Assembly: GCF_002920615.1 (NCBI RefSeq)
Contig: NZ_PQSU01000027.1
Coordinates: 1 to 64,000, forward strand
Origin: Streptomyces sp. Ru62
GTDB lineage: Bacteria; Actinomycetota; Actinomycetes; Streptomycetales; Streptomycetaceae
DNA length: 64,000 nt
Direction of reading: 5' to 3'
Positions 43,198 through 53,049 of the stretch are shown here, in pieces. The position numbers and the translations under genes were made by a program. Each line of letters begins with the position of its first letter. The stretch's first letter is position 1. The notes under the pieces are model-generated. The model was not told the origin of the DNA. It saw only the letters and a list, made by a program, of their open reading frames with translations, and did not search any database.

Positions 43198-44204
43198 GAC
43201 TGCCGCTCCTGGATGAGCTTGTGCACCGCGCGCACCACGTCCTGTCCGGTGACCTCGTCCAGACAGGGGTGGCCGGGCACCGGGCAGGTGAGGGCCCGGG
43301 TGTCCGCGCAGGGCGCCGACTGGTCGCCGAGCAGGATGACGGGGACGCCGTACGGCGCCCAGCGCTCGGCCGGTACGACGGGCGCGAACAGCGAGACGAC
43401 CGGGGTGCCGACGGCGGCGGCGAGGTGGGCCGGGCCGGTGTTGGCGCTGATCACGACATCGGCCATGCGCAGCACGCCGGCGAGGGTGCGCGGGGAGGTC
43501 CGGCCGCCGAGGTCCACGGCCAGGTCCCCGCTGACCCGCCGGGTGAGGCCGGTCTCCTCGGGGCCGCCGGTGACGACCACGCGGTGCCCGGCGTCGGCGA
43601 GGAGCGTGACCGCCTCGGCGCAGCGGTGCGGGCTCCAGGCGCGCGCGGGGGCGCTGGCGCCGGGGTGCAGGACGACGTAGGGGCCGTAGCCGGTGAGGCT
43701 GCCGGTGTCCGGGGGCGGGAGGACGCGCAGCCGCCCGTCGTCCCCCGGCGGCGGCTGGAATCCCATGGCGGCGGCGGTGTCCAGCGCCGCCTCGGCCTCG
43801 TGCCGGCCCTCCAGCCTCCGGTGGCGTACGTCGAGGAGCCGGCCGGGGTGGTCCACGCTGTCGGCACCGATCCGGCCGACACCGGCGAGCCGGAGCAGCA
43901 GGGCGATGGGAAGCGGGCTCTGGTGGAAGGAGGTGAGGACGAGCGCGGTGTCGTAGGCCCCGGCGCGCAGCCGCCCCACCAGCCCGTCGATGTCCGCGGG
44001 GCTGACCGGGGGCGGGTCGAACCCCTCCCAGGGCGCCTCCCACACCAGCACCTCGTCCACCCCGGGCAGCAGCCGGGCGGCGTCCGCGCCGCGAGGGCCG
44101 CACAACAGGGTGACGTGCGAGGACCGGGCGGCGACGGCACGCACGGCGGGACCGGCGAGCAGCACATCACCGAAACTGTCGAGCCGGACGACGAGCGATT
44201 TCAC
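43194..44204 (-). CDS. family-9 glycosyltransferase, heptosyltransferase-like
   Basis: GT9 enzyme of 336 residues similar to LPS heptosyltransferases, the family that uses ADP-heptose. The N-terminal half has SLVVRLDSFGDVLLAGPAVR (the family-typical DxxGD segment), the C-terminal half GPYVVLHPGASAPARAW, VVVTGGPEETGL and SANTGPAHLAAAVGTP with the conserved donor-binding motif. The GTG at 44204 follows GGAGGTG and overlaps the gmhB stop in GTGA. With GmhA, HldE and GmhB in the same operon, heptose transfer is the best guess. It is intact, unlike its paralogue at 37033-38035. Confidence 0.9.
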   Translation of the reverse strand: MKSLVVRLDSFGDVLLAGPAVRAVAARSSHVTLLCGPRGADAARLLPGVDEVLVWEAPWEGFDPPPVSPADIDGLVGRLRAGAYDTALVLTSFHQSPLPIALLLRLAGVGRIGADSVDHPGRLLDVRHRRLEGRHEAEAALDTAAAMGFQPPPGDDGRLRVLPPPDTGSLTGYGPYVVLHPGASAPARAWSPHRCAEAVTLLADAGHRVVVTGGPEETGLTRRVSGDLAVDLGGRTSPRTLAGVLRMADVVISANTGPAHLAAAVGTPVVSLFAPVVPAERWAPYGVPVILLGDQSAPCADTRALTCPVPGHPCLDEVTGQDVVRAVHKLIQERQS

Positions 44205-45052
44205 GCCGACCACCTCCCGAGGGCCCGCGCCGTCGCCGACCGGGGCCGTTCGGGGGCGGACGGGTCGGGTGCGGACGGGCGGGGCCACTGCGGGGCCGCC
44301 GCTCCGGACGCGGGTGGCCGGCGTGTCCCGGCGGCCACCGCGGCACTCCGCCCGGACGGCCGTGGCCCCTCGGGTCCCTCCGCGTCCCGCCCGGAGGACC
44401 GCACCGACGACCACCGGCCCTCGGCGACCACCGCGGTGCCCTGGTGCGACCATCGCATCCCGTCGCCGGCCGGGGCCGTCCGCGCGGGTGGGGCGTGGGG
44501 GGGCCGGGGTCGCCTCGGCGGGGCGAGGCCCGCCTCCGTCAGGGCCGCGCGGACCGCGGTGAGGGGGTCGGGCGCACTCTCCGTGGCGAAACGTTCCACC
44601 TCCGCCGGCGCGGTGGCCGCGTTCGGGACCAGGACGCCCCGGGCACCGGCCGCGCGGGCGGCCAGGACGTCCGCGGCGATGTCGCCGATCACCAGGCACT
44701 CCGACGGCGGCACGCCCAGCCGGGCGGCGGCGGTGTGGATCAGGCCGGGGCGGGGCTTGCGGCAGGCGCAGCCGGCGTCGGGGGCGTGCGGGCAGAACAC
44801 CCAGGTGTCCAGCCCGCCCAGCAGCTCGTCGGCGCGCTCGTTGACGCGGACCACCTGCTCCACGGTGAGCAGCCCGCGGCCGACGCCGGACTGGTTGCTG
44901 ACCACCCCGGTCGGCAGCCCGGCGGACCGGGCCAGCGCCACGGCCGCGGCGGCGCCCGGCATCAGCCGCACCCGGCCGGGGTCGCCGTTGTACGGCACGT
45001 CCACGACGAGGGTGCCGTCACGGTCGAACAGGACGGCGGACAGCCTGCTCAC
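44201..45052 (-). CDS. gmhB: D-glycero-D-manno-heptose-1,7-bisphosphate 7-phosphatase-like HAD hydrolase
   Basis: HAD phosphatase of 283 residues. The active-site loop is FDRDGTL (nucleophile Asp), followed by SNQSGVGRG and the zinc-binding CPHAPDAGCACRKP that marks GmhB; GDIAADVLAARAAGA carries the acidic metal ligands. It would remove the C7 phosphate from heptose-1,7-bisphosphate, completing the GmhA-HldE-GmhB route. The core ends near residue 175; about 100 residues of Pro/Ala/Arg-rich tail follow. It starts with GTG at 45052, overlapping the upstream GT2 stop in GTGA. Confidence 0.9.
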   Translation of the reverse strand: MSRLSAVLFDRDGTLVVDVPYNGDPGRVRLMPGAAAAVALARSAGLPTGVVSNQSGVGRGLLTVEQVVRVNERADELLGGLDTWVFCPHAPDAGCACRKPRPGLIHTAAARLGVPPSECLVIGDIAADVLAARAAGARGVLVPNAATAPAEVERFATESAPDPLTAVRAALTEAGLAPPRRPRPPHAPPARTAPAGDGMRWSHQGTAVVAEGRWSSVRSSGRDAEGPEGPRPSGRSAAVAAGTRRPPASGAAAPQWPRPSAPDPSAPERPRSATARALGRWSA

Positions 45053-46044
45053 TCGGCACCTCCCAGGGGCTCGGCGTGCCGGTGGCGGACGACTCCGCGC
45101 AGCCAGTGCCGGACGGCGAGCGGCGGGATGAGCACGCTGGTGCCGAGCATCCCGGCGATCTCGCGGGCGGTGCGCGGCCCGGGCAGGATGCGGGCGAGGG
45201 CGAACTCGGTGGTGCCGAGCGTCCACAGGGCGGCGCAGGCGGTCGCGGCCCGGCGCCGTCCGGCCAGCGCGCAGCCGGCCGCGGCGAGGGCGGCGCCGGT
45301 GACCACCAGGTGGCGGGGCAGCCGGCCGCGCGGCGCCTGCGCGCGGTCCCACCAGTCGCGGCCGTGCAGCCGGTTCATCAGGGCGTCGTCGGCGTTGCCG
45401 CGCTGCACGGGCAGCGAGGCCCACCAGTGGGCGGGGCGGACCGGGTGCCGGGTGACCCGGGTGCCCCGGGCCAGGGACCAGCCCGCCCGCTGGACGCGCA
45501 GGGCGAGGTCGGCGTCCTCGCGGAAGGCCCGCGGAAAGCGTTCGTCGAAACCACCGGTCCGCTTCAGCGCCTCGGTGCGGTAGGCCATGTCGGCGGTGGC
45601 CCAGGCGGCGTTCTCCAGGCCCTTGGTGGTGCGTTCCCAGTCGGTGGGCCGGCGGTCCAGGGGCAGGGGGACACGCAACCGCCCCTGGACACCGCCGACG
45701 TCGGGGCCGGCCTGCCGCAGGTCGTCGGCGAGCCGCCGGGACCAGTCCGGCAGCACCTGGACGTCGTCGTCCAGGAACACCGTCCACGGCGTGCGGACCG
45801 TCTGCCAGCCGGCGTTGCGGGCCGCGGCCGGCCCCCGGCCGCCGGTGCGCAGGGTGCGCACCCGGTCGAGCAGTTGTCCGGCCGGTTCCAGGGGCAGGTC
45901 GCCGTCGGGCGCGGGCCGGTCGTCCACGACGACCACCTCGTGCGGCGGATGGCCGTCGGCCGCGGCGAGCGCGCGCAGGCACTCGGCGAGGCAGGGGCGG
46001 CCGATCGTCGGGACGACGACGGTGTAGGCGGGGGCGTCGGTCAT
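45049..46044 (-). CDS. family-2 glycosyltransferase with C-terminal hydrophobic segments
   Basis: GT2 enzyme of 331 residues with VVVPTIGRPCLAECL, VVVDDRPAPDGD, the metal-binding FLDDDVQVLPDW (DxD) and an acceptor motif FREDADLALRVQRAGW. The C-terminal third (about 250-320) carries two hydrophobic segments (HLVVTGAALAAAGCALA, then ACAALWTLGTTEFALA), so the enzyme may sit on the membrane. ATG at 46044 overlaps the carbamoyltransferase stop in ATGA; its stop overlaps the gmhB start in GTGA. Donor unknown. Confidence 0.87.
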   Translation of the reverse strand: MTDAPAYTVVVPTIGRPCLAECLRALAAADGHPPHEVVVVDDRPAPDGDLPLEPAGQLLDRVRTLRTGGRGPAAARNAGWQTVRTPWTVFLDDDVQVLPDWSRRLADDLRQAGPDVGGVQGRLRVPLPLDRRPTDWERTTKGLENAAWATADMAYRTEALKRTGGFDERFPRAFREDADLALRVQRAGWSLARGTRVTRHPVRPAHWWASLPVQRGNADDALMNRLHGRDWWDRAQAPRGRLPRHLVVTGAALAAAGCALAGRRRAATACAALWTLGTTEFALARILPGPRTAREIAGMLGTSVLIPPLAVRHWLRGVVRHRHAEPLGGAE

Positions 46045-47675
46045 GCGAAGGCCTTCCCACGGCGGATCGCGAACGGGCCGAGCACCAGCAGGTCGACCGG
46101 GGCCGAGCCGAAGCACTCCAGGGCGTCCCGGGGGTCGTCGACCATGGGCCGCCCGGCGGTGTTGAGACTGGTGTTGACGACCACGGGCAGTCCGGTGCGC
46201 CGTTCGAAGCCCTCGATCATGCGGGCCACCAGGGGTTCCTGGGCGCGGTCCACGGTCTGGATGCGGGCCGTGCCGTCGACGTGCACCACGGCCGGGATGC
46301 GGGCCTTCCACTCGGCGGCCACGTCGTGCACGAAGAGCATGTGCGGGCTGGGCAGCGGCCCGTCGAAGATCTCGCCCGCGCGTTCGGCGAGCACCATGGG
46401 CGCGACGGGCCGGAACTCCTCGCGTCCCTTGACCGCGTTGAGCCGCTCCAGGTTCTCCGCCTTGCCGGGGTGGGCCAGCAGCGAGCGGTGTCCGAGCGCG
46501 CGCGGCCCGTACTCGCTGCGCCCCTGGAACCAGGCCACGATCCCGTCGTCGGCCAGCGCCTGGGCGGCGGTCTCGGCGATGTCGGCGGGTTCCTCGTACG
46601 GTACGGCCGCCCGCTCCAGCCACGCGCGCAGTTCCGCGTCGCTCCAGCCCCGGCCGAGCGCGGCGGTCGGCATTGGTTCCAGGGTGTCCTTCTGCCCGGC
46701 GACGTACGCCGCCGCGCCCAGGGCCGTACCGGCGTCACCGGCGGCGGGCTGCACCCACACGTGCCGGAAGCCGCTCTCCCGCCACAGCCGGGTGTTGGCG
46801 ACACAGTTCAGGGCGACACCGCCGGCCATGGTGAGCGCGTCCTCGCCGGTGCGCTCGCGCAGCCACCGGGCGAGGGCCAGCATGGCCTCCTCCAGGCAGA
46901 GCTGGGCGCTCGCGGCGAGGTCGGCGTGGTCCTGGCTCCAGGCGCCGCCGGGCGGGCGGGGCGGGACGAACTCGGCCCAGGGCACCGGGCGGGCCCGGAA
47001 GCCGCCCTGGTCGTCGGCGTGGACGTACGCGCGCAGCCGGCCGGCGTGGCGCGGGGTGCCGTAGGAGGCGAGCGCCATGACCTTGAACTCGTCGCTGCTG
47101 CGCAGGAATCCGAGGTGCTGGGTGAGGTCCTCGTAGAACAGGCCGAGGGAGTCCGGCAGTCGCTGGGTGCCGAGGACGGTCAGTTCGCGGTCGGTGCAGC
47201 GGCCGGCCAGGTGGGAGCCGCATTCGCCGCGGCCGTCCAGGACCAGGACGGCGCAGTCCGGGTACGGCGAGACGGGCCCGGCGGAGGCCGCGTGCGCGAC
47301 GTGGTGCGGGACGAACCGCACCTTGCCCGGATCGAGTCCGGGCAGTGCCTCGGCGAGGAAGTCCGGTGCCTCGCGGGCGTACTGCTGCCGCAGGTGGTCC
47401 CAGGGGTCGTGCAGCCCCATCTCGTCGGCGGGGCGGGCCAGCGCGGGGTCGTAGGAGTAGGCGACGGCGTCCAGCTCGGACGGGGTGAGGCCGGCCTGCT
47501 CCAGACACCAGCGGGCCGACTGTTCGGGCAGTTCCCAGGCCGAGAAGGGAACGGGCCGCTTGCCGTGCTTGCGGCGGGAGAACCGCTCCTCCTCCGCGGC
47601 CGCCACGACCCTGCCGTCGGTGATGAGGGCGGCGGCGGGGTCGTGGAAGAGTGCGTTGATACCGAGGACGTGCAT
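46041..47675 (-). CDS. carbamoyltransferase (NodU/CmcH/TobZ family)
   Basis: Enzyme of 544 residues that transfers a carbamoyl group from carbamoyl phosphate to a hydroxyl, usually on a sugar. The N-terminal Kae1-like domain has GINALFHDPAAALITDG, HHVAHAAS (metal-binding His) and LDGRGECGSHLAG; the C-terminal domain has GVALNCVANTRL, GRSEYGPRALGHRSLLAHP and VVNTSLNTAGRPMVD. Full-length and intact. Its ATG at 47675 follows TGGAGAC. The dehydratase gene ends 32 bases upstream. Together with the glycosyltransferases it argues that the cluster product carries a carbamoylated sugar. Confidence 0.92.
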   Translation of the reverse strand: MHVLGINALFHDPAAALITDGRVVAAAEEERFSRRKHGKRPVPFSAWELPEQSARWCLEQAGLTPSELDAVAYSYDPALARPADEMGLHDPWDHLRQQYAREAPDFLAEALPGLDPGKVRFVPHHVAHAASAGPVSPYPDCAVLVLDGRGECGSHLAGRCTDRELTVLGTQRLPDSLGLFYEDLTQHLGFLRSSDEFKVMALASYGTPRHAGRLRAYVHADDQGGFRARPVPWAEFVPPRPPGGAWSQDHADLAASAQLCLEEAMLALARWLRERTGEDALTMAGGVALNCVANTRLWRESGFRHVWVQPAAGDAGTALGAAAYVAGQKDTLEPMPTAALGRGWSDAELRAWLERAAVPYEEPADIAETAAQALADDGIVAWFQGRSEYGPRALGHRSLLAHPGKAENLERLNAVKGREEFRPVAPMVLAERAGEIFDGPLPSPHMLFVHDVAAEWKARIPAVVHVDGTARIQTVDRAQEPLVARMIEGFERRTGLPVVVNTSLNTAGRPMVDDPRDALECFGSAPVDLLVLGPFAIRRGKAFA

Positions 47676-47707
47676 GCGCTGTCTCCAGGGCCGGGGAAGG
47701 TGCGGGG

Positions 47708-48715
<1,008 letters not shown>

Positions 48716-48913
48716 GGGGCTGTTCCTTCGTCCACGCCGTGCGCGCCCGGGAACGCCTCTGCCTGGGCGTTCGGCGCGTACCGCGTCGCCGGGACCGACC
48801 TCGTCGGCCCGCAGGGAGGAAAGGGGCTCGGCCCGGGTCCCCGCTGATTCGGAGGACCGGCCTGGAAGGCCGCCGCTTGCTGGACGGCACTGGCAGCTGA
48901 GTTCCCCTGCCAG

Positions 48914-48941
48914 TTGGATTCACACGTTGGATTCTTATTCT
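48914..48941 (+). promoter_or_regulatory. putative promoter for the pyruvyl-transferase gene
   Basis: TTGGAT (48914-48919) and TATTCT (48936-48941) are spaced by 16 bases in the most AT-rich part of the divergent spacer 48716-48998. The word GTTGGATTC occurs twice there. The leftward operon should also start from this spacer, but I saw no convincing minus-strand promoter. Confidence 0.4.
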
Positions 48942-48998
48942 CCGGTCTCAGGGGTACTCGCGCGACTCCTGCGCCCCTCTACCACGCTGGAGGCGCTG

Positions 48999-49892
48999 AT
49001 GCACGACGACGTCGCGGAGGCGGTGCTGCGCTCCCTGCGCGGGCTCGCCCGGCCTCCGCAGCGGCTGCTGCTCACCGGCTGGTTCAGCTTCCGGGACGGG
49101 GAGGCGACGGCCGGGGACGTGCTCGCGCAGCAGCACATGTCGGCCTCGCTGACCAGGGCGGGCATCCGGCACGAGACGGCGTGGAGCCCCGGCTTCCGGC
49201 CCGGTGAACTCTCGCTGGAGACGGCCGACCCGCGGGCGTACGACACCCTGCTGTTCGTGTGCGGTCCCGTGCACGGTCCGCAAGTGGCCGCGCTGCATGA
49301 AAGGTTCGGGACGTGCAGACGACTGGCGGCCGGGGTGTCCGTGGTCGATCCGGCGGACCCGGCGGTCACCGGTTTCCATGCGATCGTCGCGCGGGACGGG
49401 ACCGCCGTCCCGGCCCGGCGCGATCTCGCGGCCGACGCCCCGGCCGGCCCGCTGCCGCCCGTGGCCGGAGTGGTCCTCTCGCACGGCCAGGGCGAGTACG
49501 GGGCACGCCGCCGGCACACCGAGGTGACCGAGCGGATCACCGGCTGGCTGGCCGGCAAGGACTGCGCGCGGGTGCCGGCCGACTCCCGGCTGGCCGCCGA
49601 CGACTGGCGGCTGTGCGCCACCGCCGAGCAGTTCCTCGCCCTCGTGGCCCGTCTCGACCTGGTCGTCACCACCCGGCTGCACGGCCTGGTGCTGGGCCTG
49701 CGCACCGGCACCCCGGTGATCGCGGTCGATCCGGTGGCGGGCGGCGCCAAGGTCAGCGCCCAGGCCCGCGCCCTTGACTGGCCGGCGCTGGTAGCGGCGG
49801 ACGCGCTGACGCCGGACATCCTGGACCACTGGTGGGAGTGGGCGCTGTCCGGGGCGGGCCGGACGGCCGCCGCCCGCCACTCGATGCGCTGA
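48999..49892 (+). CDS. polysaccharide pyruvyl transferase-family protein
   Basis: Protein of 297 residues resembling polysaccharide pyruvyl transferases, which add pyruvate ketals to sugars. Landmarks are LLLTGWFSFRDGEATAGDVL near the start and the C-terminal DLVVTTRLHGLVLGLRTGTP block with the TRLHG signature, followed by VIAVDPVAGGAKV. The start ATG at 48999 follows GGAGG with 5-nt spacing; an earlier in-frame start would add about 20 residues. It is divergent from the heptose-cluster operon across a 283-bp spacer and may modify the same glycan. Catalytic residues cannot be confirmed. Confidence 0.78.
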   Translation: MHDDVAEAVLRSLRGLARPPQRLLLTGWFSFRDGEATAGDVLAQQHMSASLTRAGIRHETAWSPGFRPGELSLETADPRAYDTLLFVCGPVHGPQVAALHERFGTCRRLAAGVSVVDPADPAVTGFHAIVARDGTAVPARRDLAADAPAGPLPPVAGVVLSHGQGEYGARRRHTEVTERITGWLAGKDCARVPADSRLAADDWRLCATAEQFLALVARLDLVVTTRLHGLVLGLRTGTPVIAVDPVAGGAKVSAQARALDWPALVAADALTPDILDHWWEWALSGAGRTAAARHSMR

Positions 49893-49993
49893 CCGGGCTC
49901 GGCGGGCCGTGTAGCGGGCACGGCCCGGGGCACTCGGCGCGGCGACGGCCGGCCGTTCACGGGCGGCCGCGTTCCACGCAGGAGGTAACGACC

Positions 49994-50557
49994 ATGGGTC
50001 ACGGCGGAAACGTCATCCAGGAGCTGACCACGGACCACCGCGAGGTCGAGGAGATCTTCGGCCGCATCGAGGCGCTGCCGCCCGGCTCCCAGGAACGCAA
50101 GGACCTCTGCGACCAGGCCACGATCGAACTGGTCCGCCACTCGGTCGCGGAGGAGGCCTACCTCTACCCGGCGGTGCGCCAGCACGTGACGGGCGGGGAC
50201 GCCCTGGCGGACAAGGAGCTGGAGGACCACGCCAAGGCCGAGCAGATCATGAAGGACCTGGAGGGCTGCCAGGCGGACGACCCGCGGTTCGACTCGCTGA
50301 TGGCACAGCTGATGAGCGAGATCCGGTCCCATGTGACGGACGAGGAGCAGAACCTCTTCCCGCAACTGGAGGCGGCCTGTCCCCCTGACGCGCTGATGGA
50401 CCTCGGCGACAAGGTCCGACGGGCCAAGAAGATGGCACCCACCCGTCCGCACCCGTCGGCGCCGGACAAGCCCCCGGCCAACAAGCTGCTGGCACCGGGA
50501 GCCGGTCTGGTCGACCGGATGCGCGACGCGCTGACGGGACGGGGCAAGGAGAGCTAG
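49994..50557 (+). CDS. hemerythrin HHE-domain protein
   Basis: Protein of 187 residues with a hemerythrin-like four-helix bundle that binds a di-iron centre. Iron-ligand positions are seen in TTDHREVEEIFGRIE, LVRHSVAEEAYLYPAV, LEDHAKAEQIM and IRSHVTDEEQNLFPQL, with Glu ligands in the EE pairs. About 50 C-terminal residues are Pro- and Lys-rich and disordered. AGGAGGT lies eight bases before the ATG. Such proteins sense or store oxygen, nitric oxide or iron; no adjacent gene narrows the role. Confidence 0.9.
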   Translation: MGHGGNVIQELTTDHREVEEIFGRIEALPPGSQERKDLCDQATIELVRHSVAEEAYLYPAVRQHVTGGDALADKELEDHAKAEQIMKDLEGCQADDPRFDSLMAQLMSEIRSHVTDEEQNLFPQLEAACPPDALMDLGDKVRRAKKMAPTRPHPSAPDKPPANKLLAPGAGLVDRMRDALTGRGKES

Positions 50558-50634
50558 GGCCGGGCAAGGAGAGCCAGGGCCGACGCAGAACGGCGCCGTC
50601 CGGGCCCGCGGGGGCTGGGCGGCGCCGGCCTGTT

Positions 50635-50757
50635 CTCACCCGTTCGGCCCACGCCGAGCGGCACCGGCCCGGACTCACCCGTTCGGCCCACGCCGAGCGT
50701 CCGGGCTCCGGCACCTCCCAACGCCCCGGACCAACGCCCCGGACCAACGCCCCGGAC
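50635..50757. repeat. two tandem repeat families after the hemerythrin gene
   Basis: A 26-bp word (CTCACCCGTTCGGCCCACGC then CGAGCG) lies at 50635-50660 and 50674-50699. A 13-bp unit CAACGCCCCGGAC repeats three times at 50719-50757, with a diverged fourth. The spacer 50558-50792 lies between the hemerythrin gene and the convergent DUF3040 gene and contains no ORF. Confidence 0.85.
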
Positions 50758-50792
50758 CAGCGCCCCTGGAGCAGCGCCCCGGAGCCGCGTGC

Positions 50793-51143
50793 TCACAGCC
50801 ACGGTTCCGTGCCACGGGGCGTCCGGGCACCGGTGCGGGGACGCGCGCGGGTCGCCCGGCACAGCAGCCGGAACGCCTGGAAGAGGGTCAGCGGCCACAG
50901 GAGCGCGAAGCACCACAGCAAGGCCGGGTCCGAGGTGCGGATGCCCATGACGGCGACGAACACCGACGCGACCGTCAGCAGCAGCACCGCCACCGGCAGC
51001 CACACCTGGCGCGGGGTGGCGCCCATGCGGCGCGCGAACCGCCGGTCCCGTCGCAGGTCCGCCTCGATCCGCAACAGCGTCAGCCGCTCCCGCGGTGACA
51101 GCCGTACCTCGTCGCGCATCTCCCACATCTCCCAGTCGTCCAC
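50793..51143 (-). CDS. DUF3040-like membrane protein
   Basis: Protein of 116 residues. A short cytosolic helix (VRLSPRERLTLLRIEADLR), a family feature of DUF3040, precedes two membrane segments: about residues 55-75 (VWLPVAVLLLTVASVFVAV) and 80-100 (ALLWCFALLWPLTLFQAF). A basic tail ends the protein. GTG at 51143 is supported by GGAGGAGGT upstream. Family proteins are common in Streptomyces, function unknown. The gene faces the small membrane protein at 51439 across a divergent spacer. Confidence 0.75.
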   Translation of the reverse strand: MDDWEMWEMRDEVRLSPRERLTLLRIEADLRRDRRFARRMGATPRQVWLPVAVLLLTVASVFVAVMGIRTSDPALLWCFALLWPLTLFQAFRLLCRATRARPRTGARTPRGTEPWL

Positions 51144-51359
51144 GGCAACGGCACCTCCTCCGCCGACCGGCGGCATTCCGGGCCCCGGGCGACCGAGTTC
51201 CCCTCTCCGCCCGGCCGATGCGGTGCCGCGGCGGGCAGGGCGGAGGAGGGAGTGAAGCCGCGGACGGAGACCCCGGGGTGGAGATAACTCCACCCCGGGT
51301 CCGGTGGACACCCTGACTGAAACGCGGCCCCGGCACGGTCCACGATGGAGCCGGTCCAG

Positions 51360-51404
51360 CCCCCGTGCGTCCGGCCCCCGCACGTCCGGCCCCCGTACGT
51401 CCGC
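51360..51404. repeat. 15-bp tandem repeat upstream of a small membrane protein gene
   Basis: Three units of CCCCCGTGCGTCCGG type (51360-51374, 51375-51389, 51390-51404) differ only at a few positions. They end 34 bases before the start of the 47-residue membrane protein. Confidence 0.85.
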
Positions 51405-51438
51405 CCGCCGTCCGCCGTCCGCCCCGCGAGGAGCCACC

Positions 51439-51582
51439 GTGTCCGAATCCACCGAAGTCCAGCCGCCGGTCCGGGCGGCGGTCCAGCCGGCCGAGGAACA
51501 CGCGATGTGGCCCTGGGTGGTCGTCGCGGCCGTCGTGGCCGGCGTGGTCATCGTCCTCGTCAACGTGCTGATGACGGCCTGA
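51439..51582 (+). CDS. 47-residue single-pass membrane peptide
   Basis: Small membrane protein: a soluble acidic N-terminus (VSESTEVQPPVRAAVQPAEE) and one C-terminal membrane segment (VVVAAVVAGVVIVLVNVL). Start GTG at 51439, with AGGAG seven bases upstream. The short length, good ribosome site and clean hydrophobic segment argue for a real gene; no relative is known to me. It has no partner in the same direction within 200 bases, and may regulate or attach to another membrane protein. Confidence 0.6.
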   Translation: MSESTEVQPPVRAAVQPAEEHAMWPWVVVAAVVAGVVIVLVNVLMTA

Positions 51583-51792
51583 GCCGGTGCGCCGGCCGGA
51601 GCGCCCGTGGTGCGGGAGCGGTCGGCGTACCGCATAGTGAACACAGCTCTCGCACCAGGTCGGCCGGGGAGGACCGGGGCTGCCCGCACCACGCCTTCGC
51701 CCCCGGGGCCGCCGCGACGACGCTGAGCGGCCGGCACGGGTAGGACCGGCCCCCCGGAAGCGACGCGCCCGGCGGCGCACAAAGGAGGCTGT

Positions 51793-53007
51793 ATGTCGTC
51801 CCACGACCCGGCAGTGCTCGACTGCCCCTTCGACTTCGCCGACGCACTGGAGTACGACCCAGCGCTGGACGCGCTGGCACGGCGCGGCCCGGTCAGCCGG
51901 ATCCGGTTGCCCTACGGCGAGGCGGAGGCGTGGCTGGTGACCAGCTTCGCCGGAGTGCGTCAGGTGACGTGCGATCCCCGGTTCAGCCGGGCGGCGATCG
52001 TCGGGCGCGACTATCCGAGGATGACGCCCGAGCCCATCGTGTCCCCCGAGTCGATCAACGTGACGGACCCGCCGCACGCCACCCGGTTGCGGCACGTGGC
52101 GGCCCAGGCGTTCACCCGGGAGCGGGTGGCGGCCATGCGGCCGGCGGTGGACCGGGTGGTGGCCGGGCTGCTGACGGCGATGGACGAGGCGGGGCCGCCC
52201 GCGGACCTGGTCACCCATCTGTCCGTACCGCTGCCCCACCTGACGATCTGCGAGCTGCTCGCCGTCCCCGAGGCCGACCGCGACGAGCTGCGCGCGCACA
52301 CCATGCGGCTGCTGGCCACCTCGCCGGACGCGCGGCAGGACGCGGCCGACGCCAAGGCGTGCCTGCGGACGTACTTCGCCGAACTGATCCCGGCCCGGCG
52401 GAGCTCGCCGGGCGAGGACCTGCTCAGCACGCTGGCCACCGCCCCGGTGCCGGAGGGTGAGGAGCCGCTGAGCGACGACGAGCTGGCGGTCCTGGCGGTC
52501 ACCCTCATCCTCAGCGGCAACGACACCGCGACCTGCCAGATCAGCGACATCGCCTATCTGCTGCTGACCCGGCCGGAGGAGATGGCCGCGCTCGCGCGCG
52601 ACCCCGAGCGGTTCCCCGGCGCGCTGGAGGAGCTGCTGCGGTTCATCCCGTTCCGCAAGGGCGTGGGCATTCCGCGGATCGCGCTGGAGGACGCGGAGAT
52701 CGAGGGCGTCCGGATCCGCGCGGGCGACTACGTGCACGTGTCCTACCTCGCGGCCAACCGGGACCCCGCCGTCTTCCCCGACCCGCACAAGCTCGACCTG
52801 GAACGGCCCGTGCGCCCGCACATGACCTTCGGCTGGGGCGGGCACCACTGCCTCGCGGCACCGCTCGCCCGCGCGGAGCTGGACAGCGCGGTCTCCGGCC
52901 TGCTGGCCCGCTTCCCCAAGCTGCGCCTCGACGTCCCCGCCGACGAGATCGAGTGGGACAACGGCACCATCCGCCGCTTCCCGCTGAGTCTGCCGGTCAC
53001 CTGGTGA
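51793..53007 (+). CDS. cytochrome P450
   Basis: Bacterial class I P450 of 404 residues, needing a ferredoxin that is not encoded nearby. The I-helix has SGNDTAT (residues about 241-247), with the Asn-Asp-Thr of the acid-alcohol pair; the ExxR motif is E280-LL-R283; the haem loop FGWGGHHCLAAPLAR has the axial Cys-353. The Gly that normally follows CL in the haem loop is Ala here, a minor departure. A near-perfect AAAGGAGG lies six bases before the ATG at 51793 and a strong hairpin follows the stop. No biosynthetic genes flank it; natural substrate unknown. Confidence 0.93.
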   Translation: MSSHDPAVLDCPFDFADALEYDPALDALARRGPVSRIRLPYGEAEAWLVTSFAGVRQVTCDPRFSRAAIVGRDYPRMTPEPIVSPESINVTDPPHATRLRHVAAQAFTRERVAAMRPAVDRVVAGLLTAMDEAGPPADLVTHLSVPLPHLTICELLAVPEADRDELRAHTMRLLATSPDARQDAADAKACLRTYFAELIPARRSSPGEDLLSTLATAPVPEGEEPLSDDELAVLAVTLILSGNDTATCQISDIAYLLLTRPEEMAALARDPERFPGALEELLRFIPFRKGVGIPRIALEDAEIEGVRIRAGDYVHVSYLAANRDPAVFPDPHKLDLERPVRPHMTFGWGGHHCLAAPLARAELDSAVSGLLARFPKLRLDVPADEIEWDNGTIRRFPLSLPVTW

Positions 53008-53011
53008 GGCC

Positions 53012-53049
53012 GGCCGGGCCACCGCGGCGACGCGGCCGGTGGCCCGGCC
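53012..53049 (+). terminator. strong hairpin terminator of the P450 gene
   Basis: A perfect 13-bp stem (GGCCGGGCCACCG and CGGTGGCCCGGCC) with a 12-nt loop starts five bases after the P450 stop codon. No U tract, as usual in this genus. Confidence 0.75.
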
